A DNA stretch of 64,000 bases, taken from contig NZ_FSRT01000002.1 in assembly GCF_900143015.1 (NCBI RefSeq), forward strand, positions 62,001 through 126,000. The letters run 5' to 3'. This DNA comes from Fibrobacter sp. UWB11 (lineage in GTDB: Bacteria; Fibrobacterota; Fibrobacteria; Fibrobacterales; Fibrobacteraceae). Each line of letters begins with the position of its first letter. The stretch's first letter is position 1. Below the pieces are notes generated by a model. The model saw only the letters and a program-made list of their open reading frames with translations. It ran no database searches and was not told where the DNA came from. Position numbers and translations under genes: made by a program. Shown piece after piece: positions 10,814-18,895 of the stretch.

Positions 10814-13051
10814 TTAAAAAATATACGGACGAACCTGTTTAAAAATCAATTTGCGATCCTCCCCCATGACCTTAAATTCTATATCAAGAGCTAAAGCATC
10901 AGAGTACACATTGTACAAATTCGCAAAGTAGTTCTGAATTTTCTGCACAAATTGATATAGCTGGTAAATTTCGCCATCGGTGAGAATCAGCGAATCTGGA
11001 CTCAGCGAAGAATGTTGCAACAAGACACTCTGCACACCACGAGCCGGTGGCGGGGACGGAATTATCGAAATAATTTCTGGGAGTTCGCCGCCCTCGGGGT
11101 TTGTAATTGACGTTTCGCCCACTTGAATGTTTGCGTAAATACCCGCCACAGAATAGTCCGCGATGTTCTGTGTAATGATGACCCCATTCGCCACTTCGTC
11201 CGGATAGGCTTCATGAACTGCGACAGCCATCTGCACCGACATGTGGTCGATGTTCCAAAGAGTCCGTTCCTCGAACACCTTAAAACTCCACACAGAAGCC
11301 CAGACCTTGCGAATTTCATCAGACGGCAAATCCTTTTCGCGCGCCGTCGCCTTGACAGACTTGTAAAGCCCTGCGCCGTTGAAGTCTTCCAAATCCTCGG
11401 AATTTGTACTGGAACGCAGACGCACACCTGCTTCGCCGTAGAGCGTGCGAACTTTAGCATCGAGAGATTCGCCAAAAGTTTTATCTACGGGAATATGCTT
11501 GAACATGTAACGGACATTGTCGAGCATCGCTTCGCGGAGGCGCGTATCGGTCTTAAAATCATCACGAGCGATAATGTTTGTGATGTAACCACGGAGAGAC
11601 GCTCGCGGAGCCACAGCAGGCTCTGCATCCCTAGATACAGCACTCTGCGCTTGCCGAAGGGTGCTTATGCACGCATTCTTCACTTGCGTACAAATTTCAG
11701 ACGAACGGCCTTCTTTTCCGCAGTCTTCAAAAGAGCATCCGCACAGTTCTTCCGTGACTTGAGCGTAATCCATAAAATGGCTGTAATGATAGAACGGCAC
11801 AGCAAAACCATCAGGAGTATTTTCGGGCAGCAGTTTGTGGAGTTCAGCAAGATTTGCGGCCTTCACGCCCACCGATTTTGACGACTTGAAATTGAGATTT
11901 GCAAAATCGATGAATCCCGAATCAGACAAATCATACGTCAATTTTATCGGGTTTCGCACATTCTTATTCCAGAATGCTTGAGCTTCTTCAAGCGAAGTTT
12001 CGCCCACCGTGTAGGAGTTCGCCTTGACATCGAGTTTCACCAACTTTCCGCAAAGTGCAAGCAAACTATCGGGGAGTTCGTTCCCGTTAAAGGCTATGTT
12101 TGGCGTCTTGCGTGCTTGAGCGGCAAGATTCACATGCGAAAGCGGAGTCTGCGCGTCCTTGCTGATAGTCGCCGCAACCAGCGGAATTTCGGCCGGGAGC
12201 GTTTCGAGAATCAGAATGTCATGCGAAGAGACTATTGCCGTGTCGAGTTCTGCTGCGGTGAGCTTGCGGAGCGTCCCGTAAGCCGTTCCCGTATTCATAA
12301 TCTGATACGGAATATCGCCAAACAGTTCCGCATGCGTAAAGACGAGAATGTCCGCTTTTTTAAATTCGTTGGCGTATTCTGCAGCAGCCCTCTCAGCGGT
12401 CGAGCCCGCCGGCATATAGAACAGCCGGTTCTTTGCACCTTTTGAATTGAGGAAAAGCAAGCGATCTTGAACTAGCCTATAAACCGCAGCGACTTGCACA
12501 GGCGTAATATAATCCGTCGGGAAAAACGTCAATGCAATCATGGAATCCACAGAGGCGTAATACGCAAGCGTTCCAGCGACAGTATTTTTCTCCGCACTGA
12601 AATAAGTTTCCTGATTGAAAACAGCAAGCGAGCGAGTTTCACCCAACACCATTTCCGCAAAATCATAATGATAAAAGAACTTCTTCGAGTTCATAAAATG
12701 AACTTCGGCAGAATCCGTACCAAAATCGCTAATAAGTATTTTTACCAAATAGCTTGCGCCCATTTCTGTTTTGGACGTATACGATAATTTGCGGAAGGCC
12801 TCATAACCGTCTTCTTTGTAAAAACCGGTATATTCATCATCATTCTGGATAAAAATAGGGAGCGGAGAATCGCTAGAAGATTCCGGGTCGGGGCCGGATT
12901 GACGGGAAGAACTAGAAATTGCATCGCCACATTCTCCAGATTGTTCATCACAAGGAAGAACGAGTGCAGGATTGTCATCGCTACACGCCAATAACGCAGC
13001 CATCAGCGACGCAAGCAAGAATTGAACATAAGCAAAACGACCCAAACGCAT
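10814..13051 (-). CDS. Lipoprotein with phosphohistidine and PEP/pyruvate-binding (ATP-grasp) domains
   Basis: The 745-residue protein has a lipoprotein signal (LLAC, Cys23) and a short SSSSRQSGPDPESSSDS linker. A region of unknown type runs to about 230. A phosphohistidine swivel domain follows with TPLSHVNLAAQARKTPNIAF (His306). The C-terminal half resembles the PEP/pyruvate-binding ATP-grasp domain of PEP synthases and dikinases: KSVGVKAANLAELHKLLP, then LRSSTNSEDLEDFNGAGLYKS. The histidine domain precedes the ATP-grasp domain, as in glucan, water dikinases and unlike PpsA. ATP is not expected outside the cytoplasm, so either export, substrate or activity is unusual. It sits between paralogous lipoproteins. 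Dikinase chemistry is inferred and not shown. Confidence 0.85.
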   Translation of the reverse strand: MRLGRFAYVQFLLASLMAALLACSDDNPALVLPCDEQSGECGDAISSSSRQSGPDPESSSDSPLPIFIQNDDEYTGFYKEDGYEAFRKLSYTSKTEMGASYLVKILISDFGTDSAEVHFMNSKKFFYHYDFAEMVLGETRSLAVFNQETYFSAEKNTVAGTLAYYASVDSMIALTFFPTDYITPVQVAAVYRLVQDRLLFLNSKGAKNRLFYMPAGSTAERAAAEYANEFKKADILVFTHAELFGDIPYQIMNTGTAYGTLRKLTAAELDTAIVSSHDILILETLPAEIPLVAATISKDAQTPLSHVNLAAQARKTPNIAFNGNELPDSLLALCGKLVKLDVKANSYTVGETSLEEAQAFWNKNVRNPIKLTYDLSDSGFIDFANLNFKSSKSVGVKAANLAELHKLLPENTPDGFAVPFYHYSHFMDYAQVTEELCGCSFEDCGKEGRSSEICTQVKNACISTLRQAQSAVSRDAEPAVAPRASLRGYITNIIARDDFKTDTRLREAMLDNVRYMFKHIPVDKTFGESLDAKVRTLYGEAGVRLRSSTNSEDLEDFNGAGLYKSVKATAREKDLPSDEIRKVWASVWSFKVFEERTLWNIDHMSVQMAVAVHEAYPDEVANGVIITQNIADYSVAGIYANIQVGETSITNPEGGELPEIISIIPSPPPARGVQSVLLQHSSLSPDSLILTDGEIYQLYQFVQKIQNYFANLYNVYSDALALDIEFKVMGEDRKLIFKQVRPYIF
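12881..12905. repeat. Repeat family C-like element inside lipoprotein linker
   Basis: TTCCGGGTCGGGGCCGGATT then GACGG, translated as RQSGPDPES just after the lipid-anchored N-terminus, parallels 10619-10645 and 14809-14835. Confidence 0.55.
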
Positions 13052-13078
13052 TCTAATCTCCTAACAAACTATTCTACA

Positions 13079-13891
13079 TTAATTAGACAAACGACTATCG
13101 CCCGGACAAAGTTCAAAATTGTCGGTAAAATCACCAAACGAGCCATCTTCTAAATTAGAAAAACGGCACACAATCGGCAGTTGCCGAACTTTGCTTAAAT
13201 CATCACTATTAAAATTGCAACCGTCTTCTATAAGCGTTGTACCATCGGCCTCATAAACTTTGAGACAATCCATTTCTTGGCAAGGACGAAAAGCAAAACC
13301 ATTTATTGAAGAACGGGAATATTCAAATACTTTGCCGTCATAGCTAAAGCGGAACGAATCGTTATGGTGATTTCCGCCCCAATCATAAGTCACGTCATTC
13401 AGCGTTTCATACTTTCCGTTGACATAGAACACGGCCGAATCGACCCCAATATCAGGGTAAAAGCCCCAATGCGAAGTGCACCCCGTAGGCGAAGATTGCA
13501 CATAAACATAGCCTTCCATACCCGCATACTTAAAAGAGCAAATCCAATCTTTCTGGTCGAAATCGCCTTCGAAGCCACCTATTTCTTGCGTTAAGTCGCA
13601 GTGATAAACCGCTTTTTTCGGGACCCTCGTTTTGAAAATTTGCAGCGGATCGCCAGAGACTTCTCCCGACAATCTTTTTGCAGATGAACTTGAGGAAGGC
13701 TCGGTCGAGGATGATGAAGCAGCTACGCTTGAAGAACTTTTCACGTCATTGCGAGAACTCGAAGATTCTTGAACATCTTCGCTCGAGCTCGAGCAATTTT
13801 CCGCCCATTGATAATTTGCGCTGGAAGAATCATCACCGCAAGCGATAACGAGAACAGCAATACAACCGAACAACAAATTACAGTATTTCAT
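13079..13891 (-). CDS. Ser-rich-linker lipoprotein, paralog 2
   Basis: This 270-residue paralog of the proteins at 9921 and 13973 has a signal ending in LVIAC (about Cys18), then GDDSSSANYQWAENC, a Ser-rich linker to about residue 75 and the shared C-terminal domain: TRVPKKAVYHCD, CSFKYAGMEGYVYVQSSP, WGGNHHNDSFRFSYDGKVF, FRPCQEMDCLKVYEADGTT and LPIVCRF. Its first 55 codons after the signal are nearly identical in DNA to those of the next gene upstream, which suggests a recent duplication or gene conversion limited to the N-terminal part. Function unknown; likely surface-exposed. Confidence 0.85.
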   Translation of the reverse strand: MKYCNLLFGCIAVLVIACGDDSSSANYQWAENCSSSSEDVQESSSSRNDVKSSSSVAASSSSTEPSSSSSAKRLSGEVSGDPLQIFKTRVPKKAVYHCDLTQEIGGFEGDFDQKDWICSFKYAGMEGYVYVQSSPTGCTSHWGFYPDIGVDSAVFYVNGKYETLNDVTYDWGGNHHNDSFRFSYDGKVFEYSRSSINGFAFRPCQEMDCLKVYEADGTTLIEDGCNFNSDDLSKVRQLPIVCRFSNLEDGSFGDFTDNFELCPGDSRLSN

Positions 13892-13972
13892 AGTAATAAT
13901 ATACCTCGTAAAAGCCTAAACGCTCCAGTTCATTCTAAAAACAACCAAAACACGATAAGTTTTAATTTTTTC

Positions 13973-15025
13973 TCAATTTCGCGAATCCCCGTCGCAAACC
14001 TTAAACGTGTCAGTAAAGTCAAAAACTGGATTTTCCGCATTTACCCCTCTACAAACGATAGGAATAGAACGCTGTTCATCACAACCATTCACAACATAAG
14101 TTTTTTTATCTGATTCAAAGACATTTAAGCAGTCCATTCCTTGACAAGGACGCCCTCCCCAGCCCAACGATGATTGTCCATAACGGAATACCTTACCTTT
14201 ATATGTAAACCACAACTTTTGCACGTGATGATTTCCACCCCATTCATATTTAACATCCGATATATCCACAAATTTTCCATTAACATAAAGTTCCGCTTTA
14301 TCAACGTCATAATTGGGCGTTAAGGAAAATCCGAAAGAACAAGAAGTAGGCGACAACTGCACATACAAGAATCCTTTTTCGCCATCGTAATCGTATGTGC
14401 ATACAAAATCATTCTGCGAATATGTTTCTGTAAAAACGCCGTCTCCCCAATCTCCTTTTGCCTCGCATGTGTAAGCATCCCGTTTCGGGACTCGCATTTC
14501 GAAAATTTTCGAAGGATCTGTAGGGATTTCACTAGAAGAGCTGCTTACGTCATTGCGAGAGCTCGATGAGCTCGAAGCAATCCATGAAGATGAAGAGCTA
14601 ATCACGCTCGACGATGAAACCGCATCGTTCGATGAACTGCTACTGGATCCTTCGCTAGAGCTCAGGATGACGTTATGCGATGAACTGCTCAAGTCATTAC
14701 GAGAACTCGAGGAACTCGAAGCAATCAATGAGGAAGAACTTATTGCACTCGATGATGATTTGTCATTCTGGAAGCTCGAAGAGCTGATAGAATCCATGCT
14801 ACTTGAAGATTCCGGATCGGGCCCGGAACGACGGGATGAACTTGAAGATTTCTCGGAATTCGAACTCGATGAACTTTTCACGTCATTGCGAGAACTCGAA
14901 GACTCTTGAACATCTTCGCTCGAACTCGAGCAATTTTCCGCCCATTGATAATTTGCGCTAGAAGAATCATCACCGCATGCGATAACGAAAAGCAACACAC
15001 CCAAAGGCAATACCATTCGTTTCAT
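13973..15025 (-). CDS. Ser-rich-linker lipoprotein, paralog 3 (longest linker)
   Basis: The ATG at 15025 is chosen because a GAGGAT ribosome site precedes it and a lipoprotein signal (FVIAC) starts there. The product is 350 residues. After GDDSSSANYQWAENC comes a Ser-rich linker of about 150 residues, then the shared C-terminal domain (RVPKRDAYTC, CTYDYDGEKGFLYVQLSP, WGGNHHVQKLWFTYKGKVF, GRPCQGMDCLNVFESDKKT). The linker contains recognisable copies of all three repeat families: A at 14548-14583 and 14693-14726, B at 14645-14671 and C-like at 14809-14835. Linker length differs strongly between the paralogs while the C-terminal domain does not. Confidence 0.85.
   Translation of the reverse strand: MKRMVLPLGVLLFVIACGDDSSSANYQWAENCSSSSEDVQESSSSRNDVKSSSSSNSEKSSSSSRRSGPDPESSSSMDSISSSSFQNDKSSSSAISSSSLIASSSSSSRNDLSSSSHNVILSSSEGSSSSSSNDAVSSSSVISSSSSWIASSSSSSRNDVSSSSSEIPTDPSKIFEMRVPKRDAYTCEAKGDWGDGVFTETYSQNDFVCTYDYDGEKGFLYVQLSPTSCSFGFSLTPNYDVDKAELYVNGKFVDISDVKYEWGGNHHVQKLWFTYKGKVFRYGQSSLGWGGRPCQGMDCLNVFESDKKTYVVNGCDEQRSIPIVCRGVNAENPVFDFTDTFKVCDGDSRN
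14548..14583. repeat. Repeat family A arms inside lipoprotein linker
   Basis: CGTCATTGCGAG...CTCGAAGCAATCC with Ser codons between, translated as WIASSSSSSRNDV. Confidence 0.75.
14645..14671. repeat. Repeat family B arms inside lipoprotein linker
   Basis: GGATCCTTCG and CTCAGGATGAC are the ends of family B (compare 39727-39767), with the loop shortened to Ser codons. Translated as VILSSSEGS. Confidence 0.75.
14693..14726. repeat. Repeat family A arms, slightly decayed, inside lipoprotein linker
   Basis: GTCATTACGAG...CTCGAAGCAATC differs from the family by one base in the left arm. Translated as LIASSSSSSRND. Confidence 0.65.
14809..14835. repeat. Repeat family C-like element inside lipoprotein linker
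   Basis: ATTCCGGATCGGGCCCGGAA then CGACGGG, translated as RRSGPDPES, the same peptide type as at 12881-12905. Confidence 0.55.
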
Positions 15026-15156
15026 AAACATATCCTCAACCATTTTTACAATCCTAAATATACTACCTCCACGAAATCTAGTCAATACGTTTATGCAACA
15101 AAATATCAATTTTTATTAAAATTTAGCCATTTTTATTAATTAAAAACACAAAATAA

Positions 15157-15186
15157 GTCTATATGCTACATTTGTAGCATATAGAC
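15157..15186. promoter_or_regulatory. 30-bp palindrome upstream of xylanase genes
   Basis: Arms GTCTATATGCTACA (15157-15170) and TGTAGCATATAGAC (15173-15186) are perfect complements around a 2-base centre. It lies between the divergent lipoprotein gene (start 15025) and the xylanase gene (start 15325), so a terminator is unlikely and an operator for a dimeric regulator is the simplest reading. The surrounding 15026-15324 region is AT-rich and holds no gene. Confidence 0.6.
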
Positions 15187-15324
15187 GATTACTATTCCAC
15201 ACCTCTCGTTCCATTAATTTATCCCACACGCGCACGCATATTTTTGTTTACATCTTTTGCGTCTCTTTTTATTTATTTTCTATACGGGTTATAAACTAGG
15301 ATTAGGGTTAAAGGAGTACCAAAG

Positions 15325-16734
15325 ATGAGAAAGACTCACGCATTAGCGGGTCTTGTGTTAAGCACAACCCTTCTTGGCGCCGGCCTAACAAACGCCTTCG
15401 CCGCAGATGAAACCCTCAGATCCCTTGCAGATAAAAACAACATCTATATCGGAGCCATTCTGAACTCACAGTGGTTTGGCGGAGGCCTTCCCGGCAATTA
15501 CGAACAAATCCACAAATCCCAATTTAACATCGTCGTCGCCGAAAACGAAATGAAATTCGACGCGACCGAGCCGCAGGAAGGCCGATTCAACTACGGCAAC
15601 GGCGACAAGATGGTCAAGTACGCCCAGCAAAATGGAATGCGCGTCCGCGGCCACGCCCTCGCCTGGCACAGCCAAGTTCCGGGCTGGGTGAACAACTACA
15701 GGAACGACAAGCAGAAACTGCTCAAGGTGCTCAAGAACCACATCCAAAACGTGGTCGGGCACTGGAAAGGCAAAGTTGCCGAATGGGACGTGGTGAACGA
15801 AGCCATCAGCAACAACGAACCGATGTGGCGCTCCCAATCCGTCTGGTACCAGGGCATCGGTCCGGAATTCATCGACTCCGCATTCGTGTGGACGCACGCC
15901 GTTGACCCTGATGCAGAACTCTGCTATAACGATTACAACCTCGAACAAGGCGTCAATCCGAAAGCCAAAGCGGGCTTCTTGCTGGAACAAGTGAAGCGTT
16001 GGGTCAAAAACGGCATTCCCATCCATTGCGTGGGCTCCCAGACCCACGTGGAAGACACCACCACCGACAAGCACTTTATCGGCTCACCGGACAGCCTCCG
16101 CTCCCTCGCTAAAGAACTTGCAAAACTCAATGTCAAGCTGAAAATCACCGAACTTGATATCGGCTTCAAGAGCGGCATCAATGTCAGCAAGAGCGATCTT
16201 GAACGTCAGGGACAAACATTCCGTCAATACCTTGATATTATCCTCGAAGAACCGAATGCAGACACCTACTTGATTTGGGGCGTTTCCGATAAATGGAGCT
16301 GGCTTGGCGGCCTGAACAGACAAAAAGGCCTTATCTATGACGACAACTTAAAACCGAAGCCCGCATTCGACAGCATTATGGTGAGACTCCAGACATTCGA
16401 ACCGCCCAAGGACACCACCAAGAAGGATACTGTAGCTACGGACACGACCAAAAAAGATACAACAGCAAAGGATACAACTAAAAAAGATAGCATCGAATCC
16501 ATCAAGCCGTTCATCACGCCGAGCGGTATCTCTATGCAACTTGTAGGTCGCACGCTGTTCGTGACGGGTTCCAAGACCGCAAAGATTGACGTATTCGACA
16601 TGCAAGGCCGCCCGATTTTCAGCGCCGAAAACAACAAGGGCGTTTTTGACCTTACCTCAATAGCCGAAGGCCTTTACGTGGTACGAGTGCAAAGCGGATT
16701 CTCGAATTTAACCAAACGGATTTCCATAAAATAG
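15325..16734 (+). CDS. Secreted GH10 endo-xylanase with C-terminal sorting tail
   Basis: The enzyme should cut beta-1,4-xylan internally, outside the cell. The 469-residue product has a signal peptide (cleavage near AFA/AD, residue 27). A GH10 domain covers about 30-355, with the acid/base Glu159 in WDVVNEA and the nucleophile Glu276 in ITELDIGF. A linker of TTKKDT repeats (361-390) follows. The C-terminal domain (399-469) has ISMQLVGRTLFV, IDVFDMQGRP, GLYVVRV and a basic end (TKRISIK), resembling a type IX secretion sorting domain. AAAGGAG precedes the ATG. It is followed by a terminator and then by a close paralog. Confidence 0.96.
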   Translation: MRKTHALAGLVLSTTLLGAGLTNAFAADETLRSLADKNNIYIGAILNSQWFGGGLPGNYEQIHKSQFNIVVAENEMKFDATEPQEGRFNYGNGDKMVKYAQQNGMRVRGHALAWHSQVPGWVNNYRNDKQKLLKVLKNHIQNVVGHWKGKVAEWDVVNEAISNNEPMWRSQSVWYQGIGPEFIDSAFVWTHAVDPDAELCYNDYNLEQGVNPKAKAGFLLEQVKRWVKNGIPIHCVGSQTHVEDTTTDKHFIGSPDSLRSLAKELAKLNVKLKITELDIGFKSGINVSKSDLERQGQTFRQYLDIILEEPNADTYLIWGVSDKWSWLGGLNRQKGLIYDDNLKPKPAFDSIMVRLQTFEPPKDTTKKDTVATDTTKKDTTAKDTTKKDSIESIKPFITPSGISMQLVGRTLFVTGSKTAKIDVFDMQGRPIFSAENNKGVFDLTSIAEGLYVVRVQSGFSNLTKRISIK

Positions 16735-16754
16735 ATTTCACCTCTTAATTAACT

Positions 16755-16784
16755 AGGGACTAGGATTTTTCCTGGTCCCTTTTC
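16755..16784 (+). terminator. Terminator after first xylanase gene
   Basis: AGGGACTAGG and CCTGGTCCCT pair (one G-U) around ATTTTT and are followed by TTTC, 20 bp after the stop codon. Confidence 0.7.
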
Positions 16785-16849
16785 ATTTGACTTTCGCAAG
16801 CGTTTTATGTATCTTTCGGGTTGGTGCAAATGGGTTTAAGAGGAATAAA

Positions 16850-18259
16850 ATGAGAAAGAATCATTCTTTGTCACGTATTGCACTAGGTGCCGCAATTATT
16901 GGCGCTGGCTTTATGAACGCCAACGCTGCTGACGAAACCATTCGACAACTCGCTAAGGAACGCGGTCGCTTTATCGGCACCATTTTGAACAGCGAATGGT
17001 TCAACGATGCGATTGAACCGGAATTCGAAGAAATCCACAAAACGCAATTCAACGTGGTCGTCGCCGAAAACGAAATGAAATTCGACGCCACCGAGCCCAA
17101 AGAAGACGAATTCAACTTCGAAAAGGGCGACAAGATGGTCAAATACGCACAGGCAAATGGATTGCGTGTTCGCGGCCACGCCCTCGCCTGGCACAGCCAA
17201 GTGGCAAACTGGGTGAATAACTACAGCGGTCAAAAAGAAAAGTTACTGGCCGTACTCAAGAACCACATCACAAAAGTCGTCGGCCACTGGAAAGGCAAAG
17301 TTGCCGAATGGGACGTAGTGAACGAAGCCGTCAATGACGACTACAATGCCGATTGGCGTTCTACAAATTCCGTTTGGTACGAAGGCATCGGTGCAGAATT
17401 TTTGGATTCTGCATTTGTCTGGGCGCACGAAGCTGATCCAGATGCAGAACTTTGCTACAACGACTATTCCCTTGAATGGGGCTTGCGCGAAGGTTCCAAG
17501 GCAAGCTTTGTCGTAGAACAGGTCAAGCGTTGGAAAGCAAACAACATTCCTATCACTTGCGTGGGCACACAAACCCACATTGAAATCGCCCACGAAACGA
17601 CTCCGCAAAATGTGCGCGCTTTGGCAAAAGCACTCGCAGAACTCAACGTGACTTTGAACATCACCGAACTCGACATCGGATTCCCGAAGGGTTCGGCAGG
17701 CAACCTCACCAAAGCGGACTACGCCAAGCAAGGGCACTTGTACCGCCAATTCATGGACGTGTTCCTCGAAGAACCAAACATGGGCGAATTCGTGATCTGG
17801 GGATTGACCGATGCTCACAGCTGGCTCGATGATCAACAAGGCAAGACCGAAGGGCTTCTTTATGACAAGCAATACAAGCCGAAGCCCGCATACGATAGCG
17901 TCATGGCAAGCCTCAAGGCACACCCCGCTTCCGAAGTTAAAACACCATATTCAGAAAAGATCCTCAATCCACCGAAAGATTGCGGAACAGAGAACTGCGG
18001 AGATTCCACAATCGCAATCAAGCCGAGCTTAGTTGCAAACAACATTTCAATGCACATCACCGGTCGTACGTTATTCATAACAGGAGCAACTGCAGCGACT
18101 AGCGCAAAAATCGATATATTCGATATGCAGGGGCGCCCCATGTTCAGCACAAAGTGTAAAAACGGTCGCGCGGACCTTTCCACAATCGCCGAAGGACTTT
18201 ACGTCATTCGCATAAATAACGGTTTTTCAAGCATCGTCAAAAGAATAGCAATCAAGTAG
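16850..18259 (+). CDS. Secreted GH10 endo-xylanase, tandem paralog
   Basis: The ATG at 16850 is chosen because AGAGGA precedes it and a signal peptide (cleavage near ANA/AD, residue 26) starts there, aligned with the neighbouring gene. The 469-residue protein has a GH10 domain to about residue 360 with Glu159 (WDVVNEA) and Glu273 (ITELDIGF), and a sorting-type C-terminal domain (ISMHITGRTLFI, IDIFDMQGRP, GLYVIRI, VKRIAIK). Long stretches are identical to the upstream xylanase (VAENEMKFDATEP, RGHALAWHSQV). The linker differs: instead of TTKKDT repeats it has a short segment with two cysteines (PKDCGTENCGD). A tandem duplication is inferred, with separate terminators. Confidence 0.96.
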   Translation: MRKNHSLSRIALGAAIIGAGFMNANAADETIRQLAKERGRFIGTILNSEWFNDAIEPEFEEIHKTQFNVVVAENEMKFDATEPKEDEFNFEKGDKMVKYAQANGLRVRGHALAWHSQVANWVNNYSGQKEKLLAVLKNHITKVVGHWKGKVAEWDVVNEAVNDDYNADWRSTNSVWYEGIGAEFLDSAFVWAHEADPDAELCYNDYSLEWGLREGSKASFVVEQVKRWKANNIPITCVGTQTHIEIAHETTPQNVRALAKALAELNVTLNITELDIGFPKGSAGNLTKADYAKQGHLYRQFMDVFLEEPNMGEFVIWGLTDAHSWLDDQQGKTEGLLYDKQYKPKPAYDSVMASLKAHPASEVKTPYSEKILNPPKDCGTENCGDSTIAIKPSLVANNISMHITGRTLFITGATAATSAKIDIFDMQGRPMFSTKCKNGRADLSTIAEGLYVIRINNGFSSIVKRIAIK

Positions 18260-18313
18260 AAAAAAATTGAAAGTTTCTATTGGAGTTGAGATTCTCCAAG
18301 AAAAAAAATCAAC

Positions 18314-18341
18314 AGGTCGCAAATAAATTGCGGCCTTTTTT
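18314..18341 (+). terminator. Terminator after second xylanase gene
   Basis: AGGTCGCAA and TTGCGGCCT pair (one G-U) around ATAAA and lead into TTTTT. It is the main feature of the 227-bp gap before trxA. Confidence 0.75.
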
Positions 18342-18486
18342 GCGTTTTTAGCCTATTTTCTGCAAATTTCCGGCTCAAAAAAATTTTTTCGTTAATGTAA
18401 CCTAGTCACAGATTAAAGCCTTGGAATTATCTAAAATATAGGTGTAAAGAAAAGAGTTTAAAATAAAAAAAAGGAAAGGTAAAACA

Positions 18487-18795
18487 ATGGCAGAATTACA
18501 CATCACCAAAGACAACTTTGAACAAGAAGTCCTCAAGTCCGACAAGCCCGTTCTGATTGATTTCTGGGCGCCGTGGTGCGGTCCGTGCCGCATGCTTTCG
18601 CCGACCATCGCAGAAATTGCGGAGGAATGCAAGGACAGCATCAAGGTCGGAAAAGTGAACGTCGACGAAGAAGAGGAACTCGCAAGCATGTTCCATGTAT
18701 CGAGCATTCCGACTCTCCTAGTCATCAAGGAAGGGAAAGTCGTCAACTCCTCTGTCGGCGTCCGCCCGAAAGACCAAATCTTGAAAATGCTTTAA
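18487..18795 (+). CDS. trxA: Thioredoxin
   Basis: A 102-residue cytoplasmic thioredoxin, normal in length, that reduces protein disulfides. The active site WCGPC is at 30-34 (Cys31, Cys34), within FWAPWCGPCRM. The cis-proline lies in SSIPTLLVIKEG. GGAAAGG precedes the ATG. A Crp/Fnr-type regulator follows after 100 bp, with a weak hairpin between them, so the two genes may be separate units. Confidence 0.97.
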   Translation: MAELHITKDNFEQEVLKSDKPVLIDFWAPWCGPCRMLSPTIAEIAEECKDSIKVGKVNVDEEEELASMFHVSSIPTLLVIKEGKVVNSSVGVRPKDQILKML

Positions 18796-18817
18796 TCTAT
18801 TCTCCTCTACCCATAAC

Positions 18818-18846
18818 CCCCGCCAGCAAAAGCTGCGCGGGGCTCT
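18818..18846 (+). terminator. Possible terminator after trxA
   Basis: CCCCGC-CAGC and GCTG-C-GCGGGG form a hairpin with one bulged base, followed by only CTCTT. The weak T-run makes termination uncertain. Confidence 0.4.
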
Positions 18847-18895
18847 TCGCTTTAAGAAACAGCCAACTTTTATATATTACAAGAGGGAGCATTTT

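Noticed and set aside
15157-15186. Terminator reading of the 30-bp palindrome
   Set aside because: The flanking genes diverge, so no transcript end is expected, and no T-run follows either arm.
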